Positions 26,612-35,043 of a stretch of DNA of 64,000 nucleotides are shown piece after piece. The first letter of the stretch is position 1; each line of letters begins with the position of its first letter. A program made the position numbers and the translations under genes. The notes below the pieces were generated by a model. It ran no database searches and was not told the DNA's origin. It saw only the letters and a program-made list of their open reading frames with translations. The stretch spans positions 62,001 through 126,000 of the forward strand of contig JACRCQ010000070.1 of the NCBI GenBank assembly GCA_016218915.1, read 5' to 3'. The DNA comes from Deltaproteobacteria bacterium (GTDB lineage: Bacteria > Myxococcota_A > Polyangia > Polyangiales > Polyangiaceae).

Positions 26612-27202
26612 CTACACTTGTTCAAACGGCTTCGGGCACACGCCGCGGCACCTGCACGCTCCGCATTCGCGCCCACGCCAGATTGAGTCGAAACGCCCCT
26701 GCACTTCGTCGAGCAGCACGTCGTCGTCCGTGATCACGCCAAGCTCGAAGTTGCGACGATTCCCACCCTTGGCACCAAGACCTGCCCCGGTGAAGTTGGC
26801 GCTGCCCAGGTACAGGAGAGCACCGTCCACGGCGACAAGCTTGAGATGCACCCGCGGGCACTGGCGCATCTGCATCTTGCGTCGGAGCGAGGTGCGCCGC
26901 TGCAGCTCGGCGCGAAACGCGCGCGAGGGATCGGTTGCATGAAGAACTCTTAAGTCTACTCCGCGGTCAGCCAATCCCTGCAGGGTCTCCAGCAGCGAGA
27001 TGTACCGCCCGCGAGCGCGGGCCGTACTGCCGATGGGCGCTTCCACCATGAGCTCCTTGACGTTGGCGGTCGCGATCCAGACCGAGACCTTCGCCCTAGG
27101 GATCACCTGCTGGACCAGGACCGTGTAGTGGTCAGCATCAGCAATCAGCCGGAGAGAAACGGATCGGCTGAGTCCAGGTCCGAAGATGGGAGGTTGGCTC
27201 AC
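26612..27202 (-). CDS. Phospholipase D-like nuclease/transferase with a Cys-rich tail
   Basis: The 196-residue protein carries one complete HKD motif, His119-x-Lys121-x4-Asp126 (VHLKLVAVD), followed by LGSANFT, the usual PLD-fold sequence after the motif. Single-HKD proteins act as dimers and include Nuc-type nucleases. The C-terminus has CGACRCRGVC, four cysteines in ten residues, perhaps a metal or Fe-S site. The start follows the end of a helix-turn-helix gene by 18 bp, so the two form an operon. Substrate unknown; DNA or phospholipid is plausible. Confidence 0.8.
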   Translation of the reverse strand: MSQPPIFGPGLSRSVSLRLIADADHYTVLVQQVIPRAKVSVWIATANVKELMVEAPIGSTARARGRYISLLETLQGLADRGVDLRVLHATDPSRAFRAELQRRTSLRRKMQMRQCPRVHLKLVAVDGALLYLGSANFTGAGLGAKGGNRRNFELGVITDDDVLLDEVQGRFDSIWRGRECGACRCRGVCPKPFEQV

Positions 27203-27220
27203 GTTGGAGCTAGGCGTGGC

Positions 27221-27838
27221 TCAGGCGGTCTTGCGCGCCTTGCGCTTGGGGCGAGCGACAGGAGCCGCAGGCGCTTGCTCTTTTGCAGGGGCCTCGTTGG
27301 TGAGAGCTGATCGGAGCAGCTTGCTGTCACCAGCAGGAACCACGGCTACGTCGAGCTTTTCGCCCCACCGAAGGGGGTCTTCGCCGAGCAGCACGATGGT
27401 CAGCGACGTGAACGCGCGCGTGAGGGACGAAACGGCGGGAACCACCATATCCGGCCAGGACTGGGCAGCGTTGGTGTCGATGACCACTGCGGAAGTTGGC
27501 TCGCCGCCGATGTGGAGAAGCGCATGGTACAGGTCGTCCACAGCATGAACGGATGCGGTTTGCCCTGCGGCGCGGGTTACCTGTCCAATCGCATCCTTGC
27601 CCCCCACCACCACGATGCTTTGAGCGATTTCAGCGTAGAAACGCCGGGGAATCGCGTATCCCCAGTCGCGAAGGAATCTGGCTACGTCGACCGCCTGAAA
27701 TCGCAGATGGCGCCCCGGCGTTCGAAAATGCGGGATGCAACCGCGCTCCACCCAGTTGTGAATGGTCTTCAGGTCGACCTCGCACAGCTCCGCAACGTCC
27801 GAGGCGGTGAGCAACTTCATGTCTCGTTCGATTGCCAT
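27221..27838 (-). CDS. MerR/excisionase-type DNA-binding protein with a receiver-like domain
   Basis: The 205-residue protein starts with a helix-turn-helix of the excisionase/MerR type (TASDVAELCEVDLKTIHNWV, then RTPGRHLRFQAVDVARFL). Residues about 75-175 look like a Rossmann or receiver-like alpha/beta domain (SIVVVGGKDAIGQVTRA, TSAVVIDT, SLTIVLLGED) without the usual phospho-acceptor context. A Lys/Ala/Pro-rich tail ends in KRKARKTA. It is probably a transcription regulator acting with, or on, the adjacent PLD-like gene. The ATG at 27838 has an upstream AAAGGA. Confidence 0.75.
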   Translation of the reverse strand: MAIERDMKLLTASDVAELCEVDLKTIHNWVERGCIPHFRTPGRHLRFQAVDVARFLRDWGYAIPRRFYAEIAQSIVVVGGKDAIGQVTRAAGQTASVHAVDDLYHALLHIGGEPTSAVVIDTNAAQSWPDMVVPAVSSLTRAFTSLTIVLLGEDPLRWGEKLDVAVVPAGDSKLLRSALTNEAPAKEQAPAAPVARPKRKARKTA

Positions 27839-27969
27839 AGGCCGTCCTTTCCCGATCCGGGCACCGATCTGCCGGGCAGATCGCGCTCTGGCGTGCTGAC
27901 CCCGCCCGAAATGCCCTGAGCGGACCACGCGAACGTACCACATCGAATCTAGGGAAAGGAACCCGAAAT

Positions 27970-29460
27970 CTAGAGCGTGTTGGGCGCTCCAGGCGTACCG
28001 CCATCCGCTGAGTTCAGGAAGGATCCGGGAATCGTGTCCAAGGCATCTGGGGAAATTCGTGCAATCGAAGTGGATTGCTTGGGCGATGGAATCGACGGAA
28101 CAGTAGACACTGTTTTGCCGTCCTTGGTTCGCAATCTCAGCGGTTCCCCGTTGTTGGACAATCCGCCCGTCCCGAGCTTCGGGACCCGCACAATCACCGC
28201 TTCAGGTGAGGGAGGGCGGTCCACCCAGCTGGCGGGATCGTAGGCTTCATTCGTAACCAGAGCGTACTGGCCGGGACCAAGCAGGCATTCGGGCAACCGG
28301 GTCTCTCCCCCGGAATCCTCGAGAATCCACCCCTCCAATTGCACCCCGCTCTGCCCATCGTTGAACAACTCGACCCATTCCTGCTCCGGCTCTGGTCCGG
28401 CAGGATTGGCCATCAGCTCATTGATGACCACATGCGGCTGAACCGCCGCGGTTCGTATCGTCTCGTGCCATTGTCCGGAAACGCCCGCCGCATCCATCGC
28501 GTGCAGAAGCAGGTTGTGCTCGGAATCTACCGCCAACGGCCTCAACACAACGGGATGCAGCGCATCTACCCGGTCGGTCCATGCGAGATTCTCAACCCGG
28601 AGGCCAATCCACCACTCGGAATCTCTTGACGAGAGCACCACCCGATCGTCCTGAATCAGGGCACAGATCGGTCCAAAGACGCTCTCGGCTGGAAGGCATG
28701 TGCTGCCGGCGTTGCCCCCACCTTTCAATCGCATCTCCAAGGGCGTGGGGTCGAGCCGACCCAATCCACCTTCTTCCAGCTCTACGGTAGGAGGCGGGAC
28801 GAGTGCCGACGCCGGCTCCCCGCTGTCGGTGATCCACCTGACGCAACCTTGGCCCATGTCAGCGATAGCCCCGAAGTCGAACTGACCTAGGACACGCCCG
28901 GGCCACAGCGTTGCTGCTCTGGGTCCGAACTTGGTCACCCCATGCGCTGGCTGCTCCAGACACCAGACGCCAACTCTTGCCGTTGCAGAGGTCTCAGTCG
29001 GCGGCCAGACCCTCTTCAAGAACGGGAGATCGTCGGAAGGCGCGACCTGGAACGCGTGGGACCACCCCCACGAGGGGACGGTCAGGGTGTAGGTCGCACC
29101 GGCACGCAGCCGGCTGAGGTGCGCGACCTCGGTTTCCGCCTCGTTCGGCCAGCGAAGGATGGGCACCTGACGAGCCTGCAGCGCTTTGGTGCCAGCCCCG
29201 GTTGCCAGGTCCTTCAACTCTCTGGTGCTCAGCGCCCCCTCATAGAGCGAAAGCTCCTCGGGAATTGAACGGCCTGCTTCGAGGAGGACTCGAACCACCG
29301 AAGCCACGTAGCCGTCTGATGGGAGCGGAACGAACCTGACCTTGATCTCCACGGCATCAGGTCGATCGCTGGAGGGCTTGCCGGATCCGAGGTCAGCGCA
29401 GCCTGAGCTCAGGGCAGCCACCATGCCGAGTGCTGCACGCGCTTTGAGGAAGGTTTTCAT
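27970..29460 (-). CDS. Lipoprotein with a C-terminal lamin-tail domain
   Basis: The 496-residue protein has a lipoprotein signal (MVAALSSGC, Cys21) and a long beta-rich N-terminal region. Residues about 340-470 form a lamin-tail (LTD) immunoglobulin-like fold, recognised from VVINELMANPAG, EWVELFNDG, LEGWILED and LPECLLGPGQYALVTN. LTD domains in bacteria occur in exported proteins and bind surfaces or polymers. A Cys pair (about residues 258/266, STCLPAESVFGPIC) may form a disulfide. It stands upstream of the HTH-PLD pair in the same direction, 131 bp away. Confidence 0.78.
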   Translation of the reverse strand: MKTFLKARAALGMVAALSSGCADLGSGKPSSDRPDAVEIKVRFVPLPSDGYVASVVRVLLEAGRSIPEELSLYEGALSTRELKDLATGAGTKALQARQVPILRWPNEAETEVAHLSRLRAGATYTLTVPSWGWSHAFQVAPSDDLPFLKRVWPPTETSATARVGVWCLEQPAHGVTKFGPRAATLWPGRVLGQFDFGAIADMGQGCVRWITDSGEPASALVPPPTVELEEGGLGRLDPTPLEMRLKGGGNAGSTCLPAESVFGPICALIQDDRVVLSSRDSEWWIGLRVENLAWTDRVDALHPVVLRPLAVDSEHNLLLHAMDAAGVSGQWHETIRTAAVQPHVVINELMANPAGPEPEQEWVELFNDGQSGVQLEGWILEDSGGETRLPECLLGPGQYALVTNEAYDPASWVDRPPSPEAVIVRVPKLGTGGLSNNGEPLRLRTKDGKTVSTVPSIPSPKQSTSIARISPDALDTIPGSFLNSADGGTPGAPNTL

Positions 29461-29597
29461 GCCGCCCCATCGGACAGCCGGAGGGGGCGGTTGCGTACAA
29501 TCGACAGGTTGAGCGCGATTCTGGGTGCATCGGGGAGTCGATAGGGGCGCCGCTTCGCGTGAAGTTCGCTACGATGCGGCGGCTTCGTCGAGGTCCA

Positions 29598-29768
29598 ATG
29601 TCATCGGTGATTTCATGGTGGGTTCTTGCGCTGATTGTGGGCGGCTCAGCCCCGCTTTGGGTACGGGCGCTCGCGGAGCGCTGGGATCGAAAGGCTCGTG
29701 AAAGAACGGAGCGGCTGCTTGCGGAGATGACGAAGGAAGGGCCTCCGCATGACTCTGCGTCGGGATGA
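29598..29768 (+). CDS. Small single-pass membrane protein
   Basis: The 56-residue protein has one hydrophobic segment (VISWWVLALIVGGSAPLWV) followed by a charged amphipathic helix (ALAERWDRKARERTERLLAE). GAGG lies 5 nt before the ATG at 29598. It is probably an inner-membrane peptide with a cytoplasmic tail. No family is recognised. Confidence 0.5.
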   Translation: MSSVISWWVLALIVGGSAPLWVRALAERWDRKARERTERLLAEMTKEGPPHDSASG

Positions 29769-29882
29769 GGCTACATTGAGAGTACGTCCCCTTGCATCGG
29801 CACTGCGCGCGATGCATTCCAAAGCGTGCAACGGGCCGGCGCGCCTCAATCCTGGACGCCCCGACCCATTGCGGAGGCATTG

Positions 29883-30713
29883 ATGGCTCGTCTTTTCGGC
29901 TTCATTGGAAATCGTTCCGATATCAGCCCCCACGTGCTGATGGTGGAACGGCAGGCATTGGTGTCGCGTGTGCGAGCCAAAAGCCTGGGATGGGGATTCG
30001 GGTTCTACCAGGGAGGCGAGGTGCTGCTGCGCCGTCGCCCGCTGGATGAGCACGAGGTTGTGGACGTGGCGACGCTGACGCGGGACGTGAGGACGGACAT
30101 GCTGATCGGGCATGTCCGCAACCCGACGATCGGCGAGCATGGAACGCGCAACACGCACCCGTTTCGCTACAGGCAGTGGCTCTTTGCGCACGCAGGGACG
30201 CTGGCGCGGTTCGACAACCTGCGCGAACGGCTGGTGACTTCGATCCCCGACTTCCTGATGCGCAACGTGCGTGGGGACACGGACAGCGAGCTGGTGTTCC
30301 ACCTGTTCCTGTCGTTCCTCCACGATGCTGGGAAGCTGACGGACACCACGCCGGCAGCGGAGGTGATCGGGGCGCTGCGCACCACCCTCGCGCTGGTCGA
30401 TCGGCTCTCGAGCGAGGAAGGTGCAGAGGATGCCGGGCCCACCGGGATCCTGGTCAGCAACGGCGAGTACATCGTCGGGCTCACCCGGGGAACCGGGATG
30501 GCCTACCGAGTCATCCATGGCCAGGAGGACATCGAGGCGTTGCTGCCCGAGGATGCCCTGCGCCGAAGCCGTCTGCCTGACCTCGCCCGGGTACGGTTCA
30601 CGATCGTGGCAGCGGAATTCGATGAGCAGCCCACGGCGCGGTGGAAGGCTCTTCCAGACTGTTCTACGGTCGTGCTCGGCCGCTACGATGAACCGTCGAT
30701 CGAATCATTCTGA
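29883..30713 (+). CDS. Class II glutamine-amidotransferase-fold protein lacking the catalytic cysteine
   Basis: The 276-residue protein resembles the YafJ-like class II amidotransferase family: MARLFGFIG at the start, GWGFGFY, LIGHVRNPTIG, NTHPFRYRQWLFAHAGTL and DTDSELVFHLFL. In active members residue 2 is the N-terminal nucleophile Cys (MCRLFGF). Here codon 2 is GCT (Ala), so glutamine hydrolysis by the usual mechanism cannot occur. The rest of the pocket, including the His-Asn/Ala-Gly loop, seems intact. It may be a regulatory or binding version of the fold. GGAGG precedes the ATG. Confidence 0.8.
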   Translation: MARLFGFIGNRSDISPHVLMVERQALVSRVRAKSLGWGFGFYQGGEVLLRRRPLDEHEVVDVATLTRDVRTDMLIGHVRNPTIGEHGTRNTHPFRYRQWLFAHAGTLARFDNLRERLVTSIPDFLMRNVRGDTDSELVFHLFLSFLHDAGKLTDTTPAAEVIGALRTTLALVDRLSSEEGAEDAGPTGILVSNGEYIVGLTRGTGMAYRVIHGQEDIEALLPEDALRRSRLPDLARVRFTIVAAEFDEQPTARWKALPDCSTVVLGRYDEPSIESF

Positions 30714-31425
30714 CAAGACGCACGGATCGCGTCTGAGCCTGGGCGGGGCAAGGTGCCCGAGCAGGTTGCGAGTCCGGCCCTTGATCCTGGGCGCATGGCT
30801 CGTGACTGGATTGCTGGCTGCCGTGGCCTGCAAGCTGGAGCGTCCTGCGAGCTTTGCCACGGCCTCGGCGCTTCCTTCAGGCCCGCGACGTCCGGACGGG
30901 GTTGCTGTGGATCTGCAGGGGTCGATGCCTCCAGCGTCCACCCGCGCGAGCACGTCGCTCGGGTTGGTTGCGCTCCGCGAGCCGGTCGACATGAGCGGCG
31001 CATTGATGCCGGTGCGAACGTTCTTCGAGTCGGTCGCGCGAGAAGACAAAGACAAGATGCGCACAGTGCTGACGCTCGATGCGCAGGCGCTGATCCCTTC
31101 AGGGCCGAGCAACTCGGGCTCGCGTGCAGAGGATGCGTGGGAGCGTCGATTCGCCAAGTTCGACTACAAAGCGACCGGGCCCGAGCCGGTGTACCGCGAG
31201 ACCGCGGTGGAGATGTACAGCCATCGCGATCTGGAGGAAGCCGAAGGGGATCGCCCGGTGCGACCGCCGATCATGGAGCAGCAGGACGTGCTGATCCGTG
31301 TGCCGATCGAGCTCAAGCGTGTGGGAACGGATCGGCTCTTTGGCGACGAGATCGTGTTCCTGGTGCGCCGCGTGGAGGGCTCGTTCCGTATCCGGGCCCT
31401 GTACGAGGATTTCCAGGCGTATTGA
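30688..31425 (+). CDS. Putative lipoprotein of unknown function
   Basis: The 245-residue protein has a hydrophobic signal ending in GLLAAVAC, a lipobox-like sequence. The mature region of about 190 residues reads like a small secretory alpha/beta domain (RTFFESVAREDKDKMRTVLT, EIVFLVRRVEGSFRIRALYE), resembling the NTF2-like fold in outline only. The ATG at 30688 overlaps the previous gene by 26 bp. A TTG at 30766 would give a more typical signal-peptide length. It is convergent with the methyltransferase gene. Confidence 0.6.
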   Translation: MNRRSNHSDKTHGSRLSLGGARCPSRLRVRPLILGAWLVTGLLAAVACKLERPASFATASALPSGPRRPDGVAVDLQGSMPPASTRASTSLGLVALREPVDMSGALMPVRTFFESVAREDKDKMRTVLTLDAQALIPSGPSNSGSRAEDAWERRFAKFDYKATGPEPVYRETAVEMYSHRDLEEAEGDRPVRPPIMEQQDVLIRVPIELKRVGTDRLFGDEIVFLVRRVEGSFRIRALYEDFQAY

Positions 31426-31433
31426 GGGGCGGC

Positions 31434-32249
31434 TCAGAACCGGCGCGCGCTCGCGCAGCCGACGTTGACGGTCAGCTCGAACTCCTGCTCGGACCAGTAC
31501 AGATCGATGGCGTCGCGCACGTAGCTCAGGGGCGCGACCAGGTCGCCGATGCCGATCGACTGCTCGATGTCAGGCACGATCATCAGGCGCGACACGGGAT
31601 CCTCGAAGAAGTCCCGTCCTGATCGGAACGGCAGGGTCATGGCCCGGACCTCGACGTCCACCTCGTCGAAGCCGCCGTCTTCCATCATCTCGGTGAACGT
31701 CTCGAGCGTGGGACGGCTCGTGATGTTGGCTTCGATCGCCTTGGTGACGTCGCCGGCTTCTTGCTTGAGGGCGTACTCCCGAAGCAGGTCCGCGATCTCC
31801 TGGAACGAGCCGCGCAGGGGCATGGCGAGCAGGGCTTGTCCGCCGGCAGCGAGCACGCGGCGCATCTCGCGCACGAGCAGCTCGCGGCCCGGGATGTCGA
31901 GGCGCGGGTGGACGGCCATGACGTGGGAGAAGGAGTCGTCGGGCACCTGCAGGGGGAGATCGCCGGCGCGGTAATCAAAGGTGATCTCGCGGATCAGGGC
32001 GCTCTTGGTACGAGCGAGCTCCAAGGCCGGCTCCGACGGATCGAAGCCGACCACGGTAGCGCCGGGCAGGTAGGTGGCGAGGAGCTGGTCTGGGAATCCG
32101 GTGCGACAGCCGACGTGTGCGACCATCGCGCGCTCGCACGCGATCACCATCTCGAGGGCGAGCATCCCGAAGATCGAGAGGTAGCGCGGGACCACGAAGG
32201 TCTCGAAGATCGCTACATCCCGTGCTTCGAGTCCGGGGAGTGCCGACAT
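31434..32249 (-). CDS. Class I SAM-dependent methyltransferase
   Basis: The 271-residue protein has the Rossmann methyltransferase layout: motif I as VAHVGCRTGFPDQLL (the usual third Gly-rich position is Cys-Arg-Thr), VVGFDPSEPALELA with the ribose-binding Asp, and DDSFSHVMAVHPRLDIPG and LAAGGQALLAMPLRG in the later motifs, like methyltransferase type 11. The substrate is not evident. It starts 3 bp after the HEAT-like gene, so the two are co-translated. Confidence 0.8.
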   Translation of the reverse strand: MSALPGLEARDVAIFETFVVPRYLSIFGMLALEMVIACERAMVAHVGCRTGFPDQLLATYLPGATVVGFDPSEPALELARTKSALIREITFDYRAGDLPLQVPDDSFSHVMAVHPRLDIPGRELLVREMRRVLAAGGQALLAMPLRGSFQEIADLLREYALKQEAGDVTKAIEANITSRPTLETFTEMMEDGGFDEVDVEVRAMTLPFRSGRDFFEDPVSRLMIVPDIEQSIGIGDLVAPLSYVRDAIDLYWSEQEFELTVNVGCASARRF

Positions 32250-32252
32250 TTC

Positions 32253-32930
32253 CTAGCCTGCAGCCTTGGCCAGCAACCTCTTGGCTTCCTCGAGGGCCTC
32301 GACCGCGTCGGATGCCATCTCCGCAATGGTGATTTGGGTTGATTCCCCGGTCGACTCATCCTCGAGGTCGACCGTGCGGGTGTCCTTCTTGAGCGGCGAG
32401 ATGTTCTCGATCGCGGCTGGATCCGCGTTCTCCACCAGGGCTTCGATGGCCGAAGCCACGGCCTCTGGATCAGACAGGGCGAGGAAGGGAACGAGCGCGC
32501 GGCGGGCATCGCCTTCGCTCACGCTGAGCAGGACGAAGGGCAGCTCGCGAAGCGCGTGGTGGTTGGCGGGCAGGGTCTTGAGGGCGCGGGCGATCGCGGC
32601 GTGCAGGTCTGCTGCCCGGTCCATGCCGACGTCTTCCAGGGCGATCCCGGCACTTGCTCGTCCTTCGTCCGTGTCGTCTCCGAGCACGTCGATCAGCAGA
32701 TCCAGCGCCTTGGGGTCCTTGATCCCCCGCAGGATGCGGGTCAGGCACGTCAAGCGCAGGCCGCGCTCGTCTTCGTCGGCCTGTTTGCGCGCGTCGGCTA
32801 TGGCTTTTTCTGCGACCTCGCACGCCTTGGGCGCGCGTTCGACCTGGTCGGTCAGCTCGCGCAGGGTTCGCTCTGCTGCGTAGATGGAATCGAGGCTCGC
32901 CTGGATGGCTGCCGGATCAAGTTTTGACAT
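32253..32930 (-). CDS. HEAT-like helical repeat protein
   Basis: The 225-residue protein is almost wholly alpha-helical. A coiled-coil-like start (LDSIYAAERTLRELTDQVE) is followed by HEAT-like repeats (DPKALDLLIDVLGDDTDEGR, then DPEAVASAIEALVENAD), which usually form a binding solenoid. It ends KRLLAKAAG. It has no signal, so it is cytoplasmic. It sits directly before the methyltransferase and could present a substrate to it. No named family is recognised. Confidence 0.65.
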   Translation of the reverse strand: MSKLDPAAIQASLDSIYAAERTLRELTDQVERAPKACEVAEKAIADARKQADEDERGLRLTCLTRILRGIKDPKALDLLIDVLGDDTDEGRASAGIALEDVGMDRAADLHAAIARALKTLPANHHALRELPFVLLSVSEGDARRALVPFLALSDPEAVASAIEALVENADPAAIENISPLKKDTRTVDLEDESTGESTQITIAEMASDAVEALEEAKRLLAKAAG

Positions 32931-33009
32931 GGGCCAACGGGTAGTATCGCGGCGTGGGCGACGCAACGGGTGGAATGCATCTGGCCATACATCGGTTAGT
33001 CTTGAGCCG

Positions 33010-33843
33010 ATGCATCCCTTGATCCGTGCGGCTGTGGTGGTTGCGGCGCTCTCGGCGCTGTCTGCCACGTCGCGTCGCGACCCCAAGGGGCGTCTGCTCA
33101 CGGTCAAGCGAACGTTGGCGCAGCAGCGCGATGATCTGTCGGCCGTGTGCCCTGCGGGGACGGTGCCGGACTTTGACCAGTGCGTGACGGTTCCGGACGA
33201 CGTCGACGCCGAGTCGGGCGAGGAGCTGGTCGGCACCCAGAATGCGCACCGGGACCGAAGCGGTCGATGGACGCTCTACGAGCAGATCCCGCGCCTGCCG
33301 GATCGTCCAGCGGACTTCGAGGCGTATCGATACCCGATCCCTCCGCCGTCTTCGGGCAAGTACGCCATCGGTGGCTACGATCTGGATCGCCCGGACAGCG
33401 AGCAGCGCAGGGGCGCGAGGCTGACGTTCGTGGGGCACGGAGGGTTCGATCTGATGCAGGTGCGGGGCACGGAAGTGCGACTGTTGCCGCTCGAGCACCA
33501 GCAGGGCGACGCCGTGGTGGTGTTCGTGGGAAAGCTGTTCGGGACCTCGGTCGTGACCAAGCACACGCTTCGCGAGGGAGGGAGACTTCGCGACTACATC
33601 GTGCTGTACGGCCACCTGGATGCTTCGGCGCCGGGGCTGGCCGTGTCCGCTCCGGTGCGCGAAGGAGACCTGCTCGGCTTCGTGGGAGACACAGGGAGCG
33701 AAGGGCTCGTGCACTTGCACCTGGAGATCCGCCAGGTACGCGACGGCGTCGACCCGGCCGCGCTCGGAACGCAGAGCGTGGTGCGGCCCACGGTGTCGAT
33801 CCCCTGTGATCCCAGAAATGTTCTCCCGCTCAGAGGAAACTAG
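33010..33843 (+). CDS. M23 (LytM-type) peptidase
   Basis: M23 enzymes are zinc endopeptidases that cut peptidoglycan cross-bridges. The 277-residue protein has a signal peptide (LIRAAVVVAALSALSA), a loop with two cysteines and a LytM-type domain. The likely zinc ligands are in GHGGFDL and the later HLHLE. YIVLYGHLD and APVREGDLLGFVGDTG are the usual core strands. Its stop codon TAG is the first TAG of the dispersed repeat AACTAGGAAC, so insertion of the element may have set the C-terminus (RGN). It is convergent with the ATP-grasp operon. Confidence 0.82.
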   Translation: MHPLIRAAVVVAALSALSATSRRDPKGRLLTVKRTLAQQRDDLSAVCPAGTVPDFDQCVTVPDDVDAESGEELVGTQNAHRDRSGRWTLYEQIPRLPDRPADFEAYRYPIPPPSSGKYAIGGYDLDRPDSEQRRGARLTFVGHGGFDLMQVRGTEVRLLPLEHQQGDAVVVFVGKLFGTSVVTKHTLREGGRLRDYIVLYGHLDASAPGLAVSAPVREGDLLGFVGDTGSEGLVHLHLEIRQVRDGVDPAALGTQSVVRPTVSIPCDPRNVLPLRGN

Positions 33844-34071
33844 GAACTGGGAACAAGAATGCGAATTCAGAATTGGGAAATGGAAGAGCCGCGAAGCGCG
33901 CTTTGACCCGAGACATGGATGCCGTGCCGCTAACGATGCTCACCCGCGGCATCCCCCGCTCCCGCTCCGGCTCCCGCTCCGGCTCCCGCTCCGGCTCCCG
34001 CTCCCACTCCCACTCCCGCTCCGGCTCCCATTCGCATTCGCATTCGCCTTCCTAGGTCCCAATTCCTAGTT
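33838..34071. repeat. AACTAGGAAC inverted-repeat element, copy 1 (234 bp)
   Basis: The left end matches the left end of the 44862 element exactly for 42 bases. The right end (34051-34071) is a shorter inverted match (CCTAGG..CCAATTCCTAGTT). The interior is a tandem of CTCCCG/CTCCGG hexamers. Both ends lie on stop codons: TAG of the M23 gene on the plus strand and TAG of the ATP-grasp gene on the minus strand. Confidence 0.85.
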
Positions 34072-35043
34072 TCTGGCGGCGGAGAGGATTCTTCGGACCG
34101 CGTCTGCTGCGCTGATTCCCGCGCGGTCGCAAGCTGCCATGAAGCCCGCGTCCGGTGACAGGCACGGGTTGACGTTGACCTCGAGCACCCAGGGGCGCCC
34201 GGACGCATCGACCCGGAAGTCGACCCGGCCGTAGCCGCGGAGCCCGAGAAGGTTCCAGCATTCGAGGGCAATGTGTGAGAGCTGGGACAGGAGCGGAGCA
34301 TCCTCGGGCGGGAACTCGAAGGAGCGCGGCGTATTGCGGAACTCGAACGAGTCCTCGTCCCACTTGGCGCGGTAGCCCACGAAGCGCGGCTTTCCCTCGG
34401 GAAACTCGATGAACCGGATCTCGGCGGGCGGAAGCACCACAGGCGCGCCGTCGATCTCCAGCACCGACAGGTTGAACTCCCGCCCGTCCACGAACCCTTC
34501 CACGAACAGCTCGCCGCGAATCCTTGCGCGATGCGCTGGGATCACCTCGCTCAGCCGCACCCGATCCCGCGCGATCGAGTCGTCGTTGAGCCCGATCGAG
34601 GCATCTTCCCAGACGGGCTTGATGATGTAGGGCCCCTCGAACGGCACTTGGCCCTGCGAGGCCTGCTCGAGTGTGACCCAGGGGGGCGTGGCGATTCCCG
34701 CGTGCTCGAGCAGCTTCTTGGTCAGCACCTTGTTGGTCGTCACGTAGATCGCGTCGAGCGGCGAGCCGGTGTAGCGCATCCCCATGTGGTCGAGCAGGGA
34801 CGGCGCGAGATGGATGAGGCCCCCGTCTCCGCACACGGTCTCGACCATGTTGAACACGATCTCCGGCGAATGCGCCTGGATCTCGCGCAGGGTGCGATCG
34901 AGATCGAGCCCGAGCGCGACGGTGTACGGCTCATGGCCGAGCTCGCGGAGCGCGGTGCAGATCATCTCCACTTCCACGAGCACGTCCTGCTCGTCGGGTG
35001 GCGCCTCGGGCGGCACGACCTCGTGGAGCACCACGATCTTCAT
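34066..35043 (-). CDS. D-Ala-D-Ala-ligase-like ATP-grasp enzyme (third of the operon)
   Basis: The 325-residue ATP-grasp ligase has an N-terminal sub-domain (LREIQAHSPEIVFNMVETV), the ATP-clasping KPVWEDASIGL loop and the acidic Mg-binding end (YGRVDFRVDASGRPWVLEVN). These parts match D-Ala-D-Ala ligases, but the nucleotide loop differs from standard Ddl, suggesting another amino acid pair. ATP-grasp ligases join a carboxylate to an amine through an acyl-phosphate. The start overlaps the previous stop by one base (TGATG), and its own stop lies in a dispersed repeat. It is the last gene of a three-ligase operon headed by an aminomutase fusion. Confidence 0.85.
   Translation of the reverse strand: MKIVVLHEVVPPEAPPDEQDVLVEVEMICTALRELGHEPYTVALGLDLDRTLREIQAHSPEIVFNMVETVCGDGGLIHLAPSLLDHMGMRYTGSPLDAIYVTTNKVLTKKLLEHAGIATPPWVTLEQASQGQVPFEGPYIIKPVWEDASIGLNDDSIARDRVRLSEVIPAHRARIRGELFVEGFVDGREFNLSVLEIDGAPVVLPPAEIRFIEFPEGKPRFVGYRAKWDEDSFEFRNTPRSFEFPPEDAPLLSQLSHIALECWNLLGLRGYGRVDFRVDASGRPWVLEVNVNPCLSPDAGFMAACDRAGISAADAVRRILSAARN

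Noticed and set aside
33873-34055. Short frame encoding Gly-Ser-Arg-Ser repeats
   Set aside because: It is a translation of the CTCCCG tandem inside the dispersed element; no ribosome-binding site.
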